Origin: Porticoccus sp. | GTDB lineage: Bacteria > Pseudomonadota > Gammaproteobacteria > Pseudomonadales > Porticoccaceae | Direction of reading: 5' to 3' | Length of the DNA: 34,159 nt | NCBI GenBank assembly: GCA_002733125.1 | Contig: NVUM01000016.1 | Span: 22,849 to 57,007, forward strand | Part shown: positions 24,810 through 32,619 of the stretch, piece after piece | Numbering within the stretch: the first letter of the stretch is position 1 | Layout of the letters: each line of letters begins with the position of its first letter | The notes under the pieces: model-generated | The model's input: only the letters and a program-made list of their open reading frames with translations | What the model was told of the DNA's origin: nothing | Database searches by the model: none | Program-made: the position numbers and the translations under genes

Positions 24810-25877
24810 ATGAGCACAAAAGTATTCGACGTTGTGATCATTGGCGGCGGTCAAGCGGCGCTCGCCGTTGGCTACTTTCTGAAAAGAGCCAAACTGGATT
24901 TCATTATTCTCGACAACCAAGGCAAGCCCGGAGGTGCCTGGCAACATACCTGGGATTCATTGCGCCTTTTCTCACCGGCAGCCTACAGTTCACTACCGGG
25001 CATCATGATGCAGCAAGACGACGACACGGACGGTTATCCCCATCGCAACAACGTACTGGCTTACCTGGCCAGGTATGAACAGCACTACGCACTACCGGTG
25101 TATCGCCCCCACCAGGTCAGCAGCGTAACCCGAGACGAGGACAATAACTGCTTGCGGGTGTCCGGTGGCAAGTACCAGTGGCGTGCACGCACCGTGGCCA
25201 GCGCCACCGGCACCTGGAGTCACCCTTTTATTCCCGACTATCCCGGGCAAAAAAAATACCGGGGCAAACAGCTTCACTCCGCACATTATCGAACGCCCGA
25301 TGACTTCCGGGACCAGCGTGTACTGGTGGTCGGCGGCGGCAATTCCGGCGCACAGATTTTTGCCGAAGTGGCAGAGGTGGCGGACGCCACCTGGGTAACC
25401 CAGTCAGAGCCGGTATTTCTGCCCGATGAGGTGGATGGTCGTGTTCTGTTTGAGCGTGCCACAGCCCGGCTCAGGGGAGATGCGGAAGGTGCTGCCGTGG
25501 GTGGCATCGGTGACATTGTCATGGTGCCCCCCGTGAAGGCGGCCCGGGACAAGGGCATTCTTGACAGCCAAAGGCCGTTTGCCAGTTTCACCGAAACGGG
25601 CGTCAAGTGGCCGGATGGCTCGGCAGAGTCAATTGATGCCGTCATCTGGTGCACCGGCTTCCGGCCAGCACTCGATCACCTTGAACCGCTGGGTGTCATT
25701 GAAGAAAACGGGCAGGTTCAGGTGACAGCAGGCCAGGCGGACAAAGAACCCCGGTTGTGGTTGTTTGGCTATGGTGACTGGGCAAGTCCCGGCTCCGCGA
25801 CGCTGATTGGCGCCGCCCGCAGCGCCAAGGAGATTACCCCCAAGCTGGTTCGGTATCTGGAGGATTTGGCCGGGTAA
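24810..25877 (+). CDS. arsO: ArsO-like flavin-containing monooxygenase
   Basis: 355-aa FAD/NADPH oxidoreductase. The FAD motif VVIIGGGQAALAVGYFL at the N terminus and the NADPH motif VLVVGGGNSGAQI near residue 170 are both clear. So are the GGAWQHTWDSLRLFSPAAYS segment and the WCTGFRP motif near 275. The sequence strongly resembles ArsO proteins found in ars operons, whose exact substrate is unsettled. GGAG sits 6 nt before ATG 24810. It lies outside the arsR-led operon but inside the same block, which supports an arsenic role. It converges with trpE across 54 bp. Confidence 0.85.
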   Translation: MSTKVFDVVIIGGGQAALAVGYFLKRAKLDFIILDNQGKPGGAWQHTWDSLRLFSPAAYSSLPGIMMQQDDDTDGYPHRNNVLAYLARYEQHYALPVYRPHQVSSVTRDEDNNCLRVSGGKYQWRARTVASATGTWSHPFIPDYPGQKKYRGKQLHSAHYRTPDDFRDQRVLVVGGGNSGAQIFAEVAEVADATWVTQSEPVFLPDEVDGRVLFERATARLRGDAEGAAVGGIGDIVMVPPVKAARDKGILDSQRPFASFTETGVKWPDGSAESIDAVIWCTGFRPALDHLEPLGVIEENGQVQVTAGQADKEPRLWLFGYGDWASPGSATLIGAARSAKEITPKLVRYLEDLAG

Positions 25878-25931
25878 TTGCCCCAGACAATCCTGTACGG
25901 TTGTCGCCCATCGGCATGATGAGCGAGTTCC

Positions 25932-27398
25932 TCATATCACCAGATCCGCAGCGCGGAAAATGGCACGGGCCTTGTTCATGGTTTCCTTCCACTCCAGTTC
26001 CGGCACCGAGTCCGCCACGATACCGGCACCGGCCTGCACGTACAGCTTGCCGTCCTTGATCACCGCCGTGCGAATGGCAATGGCGGTATCCATATTGCCG
26101 TTCCAGCCGATATAACCCACCGCGCCACCGTAAACACCGCGCTTGACCGGTTCCAGTTCGTCGATGATTTCCATGGCGCGAATTTTCGGTGCACCGCTCA
26201 GGGTTCCCGCAGGCAGTGTCGCCCGAAGCACATCAATAGCCGTGGTACCCGGAACCACCTGTGCGGTGACATTGGAGATGATATGCATGACATGGGAATA
26301 ACGCTCCACCGACATTTTTTCGGTCAGTTTGACCGTGCCCGTCTGCGCCACACGACCCACGTCATTGCGGCCCAGATCGATCAGCATCAGGTGTTCGGCA
26401 ATTTCCTTGGGGTCAGCGAGCATGTCCGCTTCCAGCGCACGGTCTTCCTCCGGGGTGTGGCCGCGGCGCCGGGTCCCGGCAATCGGTCTCACGGTCACCT
26501 CGCCATCCTCGAGTCGCGCCAGAATTTCTGGCGATGAACCGGCAATCTGGAAATCATCCATATCCAGATAATAGAGATAGGGCGAGGGATTCAGGCAGCG
26601 CAATGCGCGGTACAGATTGAGTGGTTCCGCCTCAAAATCCATGGAGAGACGCTGGGAAGGAACCACCTGCATCACATCACCGGCCAGCACATAGTCCTTG
26701 ATTTTGTTGACCGCCTGTTTGAAGTTCTGCTCGCCAAAACTCGATACAAATGCCGATTCCTGCAGACCGCTGCCCTGCATTTTAAGAGGGGGTAAATCCG
26801 GCAGGGGGTTTGCCAGTTTGGCCTCGAGCTCATCCAGACGGGTCTGGGCGAGATTCCAGGCGTTCGGCTCCGAGGCGTCTTCATGCACCACCAGGATCAA
26901 CTTCCCCAGCAGGTTGTCGAAGATCACCACTTCGTCGGACACCATCAGCAAGATATCCGGCGTGCCCAGCGCATCCGGTGGTACGGATTTCTTCAGCCTT
27001 GGCTCTATATAACGAACGGTGTCATAGCCGAAATAGCCCACCAGCCCGCCGGTAAAACGGGGCAGTTGCGGCAGTTCGGGCATCCGGTAACTACTCTGGA
27101 ATTCCTCGATTTCCCGAAGGGGGTCATCCGTGTTTCGCGAGACCAGCTGCTCACCATCGCGCTCGATGGTCAGTTGATCGCCGTAAACTTTAAGAATGGT
27201 AGTGGCTGGCATGCCGATCAGCGAATAGCGCCCCCATTTCTCGCCGCCCTGAACGGATTCAAACAGGTAGGAGTAGGGGCCTCTGGCCAGTTTGAGGTAA
27301 CAGGACAGGGGGGTTTCGAGGTCGGCAAGCACCTCGCGGATTACTGGTATCCGGTTGTAATTCTGCTCGGCCAGCGCGGCAAATTCTGTCGGGGTCAT
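25932..27398 (-). CDS. trpE: Anthranilate synthase component I TrpE
   Basis: 488-aa chorismate-utilising enzyme that makes anthranilate with TrpG. The Trp-feedback region [17 protein letters not shown] is intact, and the catalytic half has [34 protein letters not shown] and the late [19 protein letters not shown] 27398 is favoured over ATG 27404 because AAGGGA lies 6 nt before it. It is separated from trpGDC by about 13 kb of arsenic and metal genes, and preceded by its own leader with a Trp-codon peptide. Confidence 0.96.
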   Translation of the reverse strand: MTPTEFAALAEQNYNRIPVIREVLADLETPLSCYLKLARGPYSYLFESVQGGEKWGRYSLIGMPATTILKVYGDQLTIERDGEQLVSRNTDDPLREIEEFQSSYRMPELPQLPRFTGGLVGYFGYDTVRYIEPRLKKSVPPDALGTPDILLMVSDEVVIFDNLLGKLILVVHEDASEPNAWNLAQTRLDELEAKLANPLPDLPPLKMQGSGLQESAFVSSFGEQNFKQAVNKIKDYVLAGDVMQVVPSQRLSMDFEAEPLNLYRALRCLNPSPYLYYLDMDDFQIAGSSPEILARLEDGEVTVRPIAGTRRRGHTPEEDRALEADMLADPKEIAEHLMLIDLGRNDVGRVAQTGTVKLTEKMSVERYSHVMHIISNVTAQVVPGTTAIDVLRATLPAGTLSGAPKIRAMEIIDELEPVKRGVYGGAVGYIGWNGNMDTAIAIRTAVIKDGKLYVQAGAGIVADSVPELEWKETMNKARAIFRAADLVI

Positions 27399-27409
27399 GG
27401 TCATTCCCT

Positions 27410-27425
27410 TGCGTCATTGGACGCA
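27410..27425 (-). promoter_or_regulatory. Hairpin next to the trpE Shine-Dalgarno site
   Basis: Perfect 6-bp stem TGCGTC / GACGCA with a 4-nt loop, ending just before the AAGGGA ribosome-binding site on the minus strand. It could tune access of ribosomes to trpE. Confidence 0.4.
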
Positions 27426-27452
27426 GATATATCAGACAATAGGGCATAGGAT

Positions 27453-27469
27453 GCTGCCTTTCAGGCAGC
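27453..27469 (-). promoter_or_regulatory. Attenuator-like hairpin in the trpE leader
   Basis: Perfect 7-bp stem GCTGCCT / AGGCAGC with a 3-nt loop, starting 5 nt after the leader-peptide stop. Its 5' arm contains CTGC, which can pair instead with GCAG next to the Trp codons, so two alternative folds are possible. The sequence after it (ATCCTATG) lacks a U-run, so it is not a standard terminator. Confidence 0.45.
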
Positions 27470-27474
27470 GGGGT

Positions 27475-27540
27475 TCAGCAACTGCGCCATCGCCAGCTGA
27501 GGTGAGCAGAATTACAGGATTGGCCTTTACCGGATGTCAC
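27475..27540 (-). CDS. Candidate trpE leader peptide (TrpL-like, 21 aa)
   Basis: A GTG start at 27540 has a strong GGAGG (27546-27550) at 5-nt spacing. The 21-residue frame ends LSWRWRSC and stops at 27475. Two Trp codons separated by one Arg lie near the end, just before a stable hairpin, in the leader between the trpE promoter and the trpE start. This is the classical set-up for ribosome-mediated control by charged tRNA-Trp. Confidence 0.6.
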   Translation of the reverse strand: MTSGKGQSCNSAHLSWRWRSC

Positions 27541-27566
27541 GGGTCCCTCCAACAGTCAGAGGACGC

Positions 27567-27594
27567 ATTCTAATGGATTCACCAGAACCTGCAA
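27567..27594 (-). promoter_or_regulatory. trpE promoter
   Basis: On the minus strand, -35 TTGCAG (27589-27594), 16-nt spacer, -10 TAGAAT (27567-27572). Transcription would start near 27560, about 10 nt before the leader-peptide ribosome-binding site, giving a leader of about 160 nt. Confidence 0.55.
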
Positions 27595-27616
27595 AGTCAT
27601 CAAAGCCGTCGGCGTT

Positions 27617-28279
27617 TCAGCGCAATGCAGACCGCATGGCGGCGATGGCCGCAGCGTAATCCCCTGCACCGTAGATAGCCGAACCGGCGACAAAGGTATC
27701 GGCACCAGCGTCGGCAACCGCCCGGATATTCTCGACCGTCACCCCACCGTCAACTTCCAGCCGGATATCGCGACCACTGGCTTCAATCAGCGCGCGCGCC
27801 TCACGCAATTTACCCAGTGTCGCGGGAATGAATTTCTGGCCACCAAAGCCCGGATTGACCGACATCAGCAACAGCATATCCACCTTGTCGAGCACATACT
27901 TCACCGGCTCCAGACTGGTAGCCGGGTTCAGCACCAACCCGGCCTTGCAACCGGCATCGCGAATCAACTGCAGCGAGCGATCCACATGTTTTGACGCCTC
28001 TGGATGAAAGGTGATCCAACTGGCGCCGGCCTCGGCGAAGTCACCGATCAGCTGATCCACCGGTTCCACCATCAGGTGCACATCGATCGGGGCACGGATA
28101 CCGTAGCGGCGCAACGCCTTGCAAACCATGGGGCCAATGGTCAGATTAGGCACATAATGGTTGTCCATCACGTCAAAATGAACAACATCGGCACCCGCTT
28201 CGAGAACCGCGTCTACCTCCTCCCCCAGTCGGGCAAAATCTGCCGAGAGAATGGAGGGCGCTATCAGATAATCTGTCAT
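27617..28279 (-). CDS. rpe: Ribulose-phosphate 3-epimerase
   Basis: 220-aa TIM barrel of the pentose phosphate pathway interconverting ribulose-5-P and xylulose-5-P. Metal and active-site motifs: [47 protein letters not shown] and EVDGGV. In pseudomonads rpe is followed by gph and trpE; here gph is missing and only the trpE leader lies between. Start ATG 28279. Confidence 0.96.
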   Translation of the reverse strand: MTDYLIAPSILSADFARLGEEVDAVLEAGADVVHFDVMDNHYVPNLTIGPMVCKALRRYGIRAPIDVHLMVEPVDQLIGDFAEAGASWITFHPEASKHVDRSLQLIRDAGCKAGLVLNPATSLEPVKYVLDKVDMLLLMSVNPGFGGQKFIPATLGKLREARALIEASGRDIRLEVDGGVTVENIRAVADAGADTFVAGSAIYGAGDYAAAIAAMRSALR

Positions 28280-28375
28280 GGCAAGGCCTGTGTACTGATC
28301 AATGGCGAGTTACTATGCCGCAGAACAGCAGGCGTCGCAATCCGATACACAGGATTCTGTCGCGGCAAGAGTGGG

Positions 28376-29896
28376 CTATTTCTTCTTCGGCGGCTCGGGC
28401 ACTTCGCAGCCCTTGACGCAGCAGCGACCGGGCTGTCTCGAGACGCGTTTCCCCTCATCGAGTACGCCGCGATCCAGCAGCCGCTCCACCAGGTCCTGCT
28501 TTTCATAGACGGGATAGTTGCGCCAGATTTCGCGTTTCATAGCCTCCGGCGAACCGCCACCATGCAGCGAGATGACCGAGTACCAGCCGCCCTGATGGGA
28601 GGCCGTCAGGTCCTCGATAAACCGGGCCACTTCGAGACGCTGTGCGGCGGGAATATCCGGTCGCCCACCGAGGACGGCGGCCAGCGATGCGGCAGTTTCG
28701 GGGTTGTGATCCTCATCGGGGCCGGGCAGGGAGACAATCAAGCCACCGGACACATAGTGCGCCAGCTTGTGCATGTCATAGATCTTGGTGGCGAGCAGCA
28801 GCTTGCCGATATTGGAAAAGACCGGGTCCGGCATCGCCACCCCTGCGGGATCCTGCACGCAGTAAACCGAAGCGGCCACGCCGCAGGCAAAAAAACTTTC
28901 CGTGATGGTAATCAGCTCCACCATGGCGTCGCGAATATGACCGTGGCGATCCGGATCCAGGCCATTGGCTTCGGTAATCAGCGCACCGGCACCGATCAAT
29001 AAATCGCCAAACCCCGCCCGGGCACCGATACAGGAGTGGCGGTGGTGGGTGGCATAGCTGGTGGTCAGGAACCCCCCCTCCTCGTATTCACCCGCGAGAA
29101 ACACCCGCTCGTGGGGCACAAAGACCTTGTCAAAAATGACCACACCGGTCGACTGGCCATATTTGGCCGAAAATTTTGCGGCGCTCTCACCGGGCCGACC
29201 TGCCGGCCGGGCCACAATGGTAATCCCCGGCGCATCCACAGGCACGGCACAGGCCACGGCGAAGTCGGCATCTTCCGGTGTATGGGTACGGCAGGGCATG
29301 ACCAGAAACTCATGCATATAGGGGGCACCAGTGACAATCGCCTTGGTGCCGCTGATGACAATCCCGTCCGCCCGGTGCTCCACAATATGCACATAGGTAT
29401 CCGGGTTTTCCTGCTGCCCCGGTCGCAGGGACCGGTCGCCCTTGGCATCGGTCATGGCAACGCCCAGGGTCAGGTCGCGCGCCTGAACATCGTGCAGGTA
29501 GTCGAGAAAACGCGGATGGTAATCAGTGCCGTGATTGGCGTCCGTCAATTGAGTCGACTGAAACAGCGCATTCAGGCCGTCCTGGGACAGGTAGCGCTGG
29601 GCACAACCGGATTCGGCACACACCAGCCTGACGGCCTCCAGCTTGTGCAGCAGGTCGGTGGCACTTTGATTGATATGCAACATCCGGTTGACCTGTTTTC
29701 CGGAAGTGCCCTGGGTTGCCGTCAGCAACGCCGCGTGGCTGGGATGACAGGCAAAGTCATAGGTCACCCCCACAGCCGCAATGCCAGGGGCCAGGAGCGG
29801 CTCATCCGCCACACTGTCCACCTGCCTGCCATTGATAAACACCCTGGGTTGATAGCGCCGCAGGGACTCACGATACTCAGCTGCCGTCATCAGCAT
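28376..29896 (-). CDS. 4-hydroxybutyryl-CoA dehydratase / 4-hydroxyphenylacetate 3-hydroxylase family flavoprotein
   Basis: 506-aa acyl-CoA-dehydrogenase-fold FAD protein. The start MLMTAAEYRESLR, the MTDAKGDRSLRPGQQ loop, the KAIVTGAPYMHEFLVMP segment and the GGGSPEAMKR end resemble AbfD (4-hydroxybutyryl-CoA dehydratase). From my memory of AbfD, its [4Fe-4S] ligands are Cys99, Cys103, His292 and Cys299. Aligned here they are Cys98, Tyr102, His285 and Ala292, so a normal cluster is unlikely. The C terminus carries a Cys-rich, Lys-rich tail (CCVKGCEVPEPPKKK). ATG 29896 has GAGGG 7 nt upstream; an upstream ATG at 29974 is disfavoured. Divergent from tetR. Confidence 0.82.
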   Translation of the reverse strand: MLMTAAEYRESLRRYQPRVFINGRQVDSVADEPLLAPGIAAVGVTYDFACHPSHAALLTATQGTSGKQVNRMLHINQSATDLLHKLEAVRLVCAESGCAQRYLSQDGLNALFQSTQLTDANHGTDYHPRFLDYLHDVQARDLTLGVAMTDAKGDRSLRPGQQENPDTYVHIVEHRADGIVISGTKAIVTGAPYMHEFLVMPCRTHTPEDADFAVACAVPVDAPGITIVARPAGRPGESAAKFSAKYGQSTGVVIFDKVFVPHERVFLAGEYEEGGFLTTSYATHHRHSCIGARAGFGDLLIGAGALITEANGLDPDRHGHIRDAMVELITITESFFACGVAASVYCVQDPAGVAMPDPVFSNIGKLLLATKIYDMHKLAHYVSGGLIVSLPGPDEDHNPETAASLAAVLGGRPDIPAAQRLEVARFIEDLTASHQGGWYSVISLHGGGSPEAMKREIWRNYPVYEKQDLVERLLDRGVLDEGKRVSRQPGRCCVKGCEVPEPPKKK

Positions 29897-29929
29897 GGGG
29901 AAACCCTCAAGTGTTTCTTTGCGGATACA

Positions 29930-29958
29930 ATCTAACACTGTTAAAATTTTTCTGTCAA
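29930..29958 (-). promoter_or_regulatory. Promoter of the flavoprotein gene with TetR-type operator
   Basis: On the minus strand, -35 TTGACA (29953-29958), a 17-nt spacer and -10 TTAGAT (29930-29935). A perfect inverted repeat TAACA-c-TGTTA at 29933-29943 overlaps the -10 and lies between the divergent flavoprotein and tetR genes, so it is a likely site for the TetR repressor. Confidence 0.6.
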
Positions 29959-29979
29959 ACCTAGCCGGGCCCATCTTTC

Positions 29980-30651
29980 ATGCCGACCTCGTCGACCAAG
30001 CAACCCGCCTCCGGGCTTCACCAAGTGGCCAAGGGCAAGCGCCCGTCGGCCAGCAGTGCGCTAAAACGGGACATCATTCTGCGGGCGGCCCGGCGGGTTT
30101 TCGAGGCAGAGGGCCTAGAAGGAGCGAGCTTGCGCGCTATCGCCAAAGAGGCCGGATACACCCCCGCTGCGCTTTATTTTCACTTCGATTCGAAAGAGGC
30201 GGTCTATGCGGAACTGCTGGGCCAATCGCTAGCGACGCTGAATGCCGACATTGCAGCCGCCATCCACCAGATCGACACGCCCGTTCAGCGACTCAAGGCC
30301 TCCGCCATGGCGTTTTTTAATTACTATCGAACTAATCCCGGTGATCTCGATCTGGGCTTTTACCTGTTCCGCGGCGGCATGAAGCCCAAGGGGCTCGGCC
30401 GGGCGAGAGATGCCGAACTCAATCGACAGTTGCAATCCAGCCTTCAGCCCATCACGGATGCCGCCCTGGCCATGGGCGTCAGCGCAGCCCATGCCAGCGA
30501 GATAACGGCCAGCGTCTTTGCCTACGCCACGGGTCTTTTGCTGCTGGCACATACCGGTCGCATCAGAATTTTCAATGCCAACGCCGAGCAGATGATGGCC
30601 AGTTTTTCCGACACACTGACCACCCGAATCGATGGAGAAATGCCATGTTGA
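29980..30651 (+). CDS. TetR/AcrR-family transcriptional regulator
   Basis: 223 aa. Basic N-terminal tail, then the TetR HTH (ILRAARRVFEAEGLEGASLR, then AIAKEAGYTPAALYFHFDSK) at about 33-80, and a helical ligand domain. It is divergent from the AbfD/HpaB-like gene, with a palindrome in that gene's promoter, so it probably represses that gene. ATG 29980 begins soon after the promoter; the last codons overlap the isochorismatase start by 7 nt. Confidence 0.88.
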   Translation: MPTSSTKQPASGLHQVAKGKRPSASSALKRDIILRAARRVFEAEGLEGASLRAIAKEAGYTPAALYFHFDSKEAVYAELLGQSLATLNADIAAAIHQIDTPVQRLKASAMAFFNYYRTNPGDLDLGFYLFRGGMKPKGLGRARDAELNRQLQSSLQPITDAALAMGVSAAHASEITASVFAYATGLLLLAHTGRIRIFNANAEQMMASFSDTLTTRIDGEMPC

Positions 30652-31181
30652 CGCTTGACCCGACGCAATCACTGCTGCTGGTCATTGATATGCAGAGCCG
30701 GCTGTTACCCGCCATCAATCAGGGTGAACAGGTCGTCAGCAAGCTCGAACGACTCATTCAATCGGCCAGAACTCTCGATATACCCGTCGTTTACACCGAA
30801 CAGTACCCCCATGGCCTTGGTGCCACAACGCCGGTTTTGGCAGCCCGTGAGGGGGAAACGGTTCTGGAAAAGATGACCTTTGATGCGGTTAAAACCGGGC
30901 AACTGCTGGCACTGGCCGGGGACCGCCGGCAATGGGTGATCGGTGGCTGTGAAAGCCATGTCTGCGTCCTGCAAACCGTACTCGGACTCAGGGAGGCGGG
31001 CAAAAATGTCTATCTGGTGAGCGATGCTATCGGCTCCAGAAAACCGCATGATCGTGAGGTGGCCATTGCCAGACTAGCCCACCACGGCACAGAAATCGTC
31101 ACCACCGAAATGGTGATCTTTGAATGGCTGGGTAGCGCCGAACACCCCCGGTTTCGCGACCTGTTGCAACCGCTGAAATAA
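30645..31181 (+). CDS. Isochorismatase-family cysteine hydrolase
   Basis: 178-aa hydrolase with the Asp-Lys-Cys triad: Asp15 (LLVIDMQSRL), Lys76 (LEKMTFDA) and Cys107 (GCESHVCVLQT). The cis-peptide segment WVIGGCESH is typical of the YcaC/nicotinamidase-like branch. The real substrate is unknown; isochorismate is unlikely without siderophore genes nearby. ATG 30645 lies inside the 3' end of tetR (7-nt overlap), so the two are translationally coupled. Confidence 0.9.
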   Translation: MLTLDPTQSLLLVIDMQSRLLPAINQGEQVVSKLERLIQSARTLDIPVVYTEQYPHGLGATTPVLAAREGETVLEKMTFDAVKTGQLLALAGDRRQWVIGGCESHVCVLQTVLGLREAGKNVYLVSDAIGSRKPHDREVAIARLAHHGTEIVTTEMVIFEWLGSAEHPRFRDLLQPLK

Positions 31182-31238
31182 TCGGAGGAAACCGGCCGGG
31201 GAACAGCAACTTCTGGACACAGAGCCTTTTTGGCATGG

Positions 31239-31255
31239 CGGGTGAAATTCACCCG
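31239..31255. promoter_or_regulatory. 17-bp perfect palindrome upstream of purU
   Basis: CGGGTGAA-A-TTCACCCG, an 8+1+8 inverted repeat 46 bp before the purU start. No T-run follows on either strand, so it is better read as an operator for a dimeric regulator. It does not match the PurR site I know (ACGCAAACG-type). Confidence 0.6.
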
Positions 31256-31301
31256 TAAATATGAGACAGTTCCGTCTCCTTAATGCCAGTCTGAACACCC
31301 C

Positions 31302-32159
31302 ATGAACACGCACAGTTTTCGTCTGATCGTATCCTGTCCGGACCGCGTTGGTCTGGTGGCCGCCGTGAGCTCATTCCTCGCCAACGAGGGTGGCCTGTTG
31401 ACCGAGGCAAACTACTATCGGGACCCCGACACCAACTGGTTTTTTATGCGCCAGGTAATTGCAGCCGATTCGCTGCCCTACGGCCCGGAGGAGCTCACTG
31501 CCCGCTTCGCGCCACTGGCAGAGCAATACGACATGCAATGGCGGCTGACAGATACCAGCAAGCCAAAACGGGTAGTGTTAATGGCCAGCACCCAGGCCCA
31601 CTGCCTGTCTGACCTTTTGTACCGCTGGCGCAGCGGTGAAATGCAGTTTGATATCCCCTGTGTGATCTCGAACCATGATGAACTGCGCAGTTATGTGAAC
31701 TGGCATAATATTCCCTACCACCATGCCCCCGTGGACCAGAATGACAAGACTACCCACTTCGCGGAGGTGGCAACACAAATTGCCCGGAGCAGGGCGGATG
31801 TGATCGTGCTGGCCCGCTACATGCAAATCCTGCCACCGGAACTGTGCGCCACCTACCCGGGACAGATCATCAATATCCACCACAGTTTTCTGCCGGCCTT
31901 TGTCGGGGCAAAACCTTACCACCAGGCGGCAGAAAGAGGTGTGAAACTGATCGGCGCCACCTGTCACTATGTGACCAGCGACCTGGATGCCGGCCCGATT
32001 ATCGAGCAGGATGTGGTCCGCATCAGCCATCACGACAGCGTTCCGGATCTGGTGCGCAAGGGCAAGGATGTGGAAAAAAATGTGCTGGCCAAAGGCCTGC
32101 GTTATCACCTGGAGGATCGCGTGTTATTGCACGGCAACAAAACCATCGTTTTTGAATAG
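31302..32159 (+). CDS. purU: Formyltetrahydrofolate deformylase PurU
   Basis: Hydrolyses 10-formyl-THF to THF and formate, balancing one-carbon pools. An N-terminal ACT-like domain (about 5-85; SCPDRVGLVAAVSSFL) is followed by a formyltransferase-fold domain. Catalytic residues Asn191 and His193 (NIHHSFLPAF) and Asp229 (TSDLDAGPIIEQD) are present. Length 285 aa is typical. It stands alone, converging with the channel gene across 11 bp, under a possible operator palindrome. Confidence 0.95.
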   Translation: MNTHSFRLIVSCPDRVGLVAAVSSFLANEGGLLTEANYYRDPDTNWFFMRQVIAADSLPYGPEELTARFAPLAEQYDMQWRLTDTSKPKRVVLMASTQAHCLSDLLYRWRSGEMQFDIPCVISNHDELRSYVNWHNIPYHHAPVDQNDKTTHFAEVATQIARSRADVIVLARYMQILPPELCATYPGQIINIHHSFLPAFVGAKPYHQAAERGVKLIGATCHYVTSDLDAGPIIEQDVVRISHHDSVPDLVRKGKDVEKNVLAKGLRYHLEDRVLLHGNKTIVFE

Positions 32160-32170
32160 TCCCGCCTGCG

Positions 32171-32617
32171 TCACCGGCGACCATTTTTGCCCGTCATCCA
32201 GAATTTCTGCATTTCGATATACATAAAGGATGCCGTCCAGCCGATCATAATCAGACCGATCAAGGCTTCCAGTACCGCCAGGAAGCGGATATGGCCAAAT
32301 GGCTCGATGTCACCATAGCCGAGCGACGTGTAGTTACTGAAAGAGAAATAAATACAGTCCAGCAGGGAACCATCAAAGTTGCCGGCCAAACTACTGCCCC
32401 CCACTTGCAGCAACAGATAGAACGCCAGAGCAAAGGTCCATATTTCCGCCACATGGGCAATAAAGGCCACAAAAATTGCCACCAGAACCCGCAACCGTGG
32501 CCGGATATCCAGCATTGGCAAAACGGTCGCCAGACGCGATAACACCTCATAGTGAATGAGGACGGCCAGGGCGACCACGATCGAGTTGAACCCAAAAACC
32601 CCGACAAGTTCTATCAA
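32171..32617 (-). CDS. Two-pore-domain-like K+ channel (ion_trans_2 family)
   Basis: 148-aa membrane protein with about three helices and the potassium selectivity filter in YTSLGYGDIEP, followed by a final helix (AVLEALIGLIMIGWTASFMY). No cytoplasmic RCK/TrkA-N domain is attached. The start is TTG 32617 (GGGGAG 6 nt upstream), only 2 nt after the DUF2784 stop. The longer frame to 32755 overlaps that gene and is not believed. Likely co-translated with the DUF2784 protein. Confidence 0.8.
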   Translation of the reverse strand: MIELVGVFGFNSIVVALAVLIHYEVLSRLATVLPMLDIRPRLRVLVAIFVAFIAHVAEIWTFALAFYLLLQVGGSSLAGNFDGSLLDCIYFSFSNYTSLGYGDIEPFGHIRFLAVLEALIGLIMIGWTASFMYIEMQKFWMTGKNGRR

Positions 32618-32619
32618 CC

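Noticed and set aside
28004-29935. Long plus-strand frames opposite rpe and the flavoprotein
   Set aside because: Antisense shadows of well-supported minus-strand genes.
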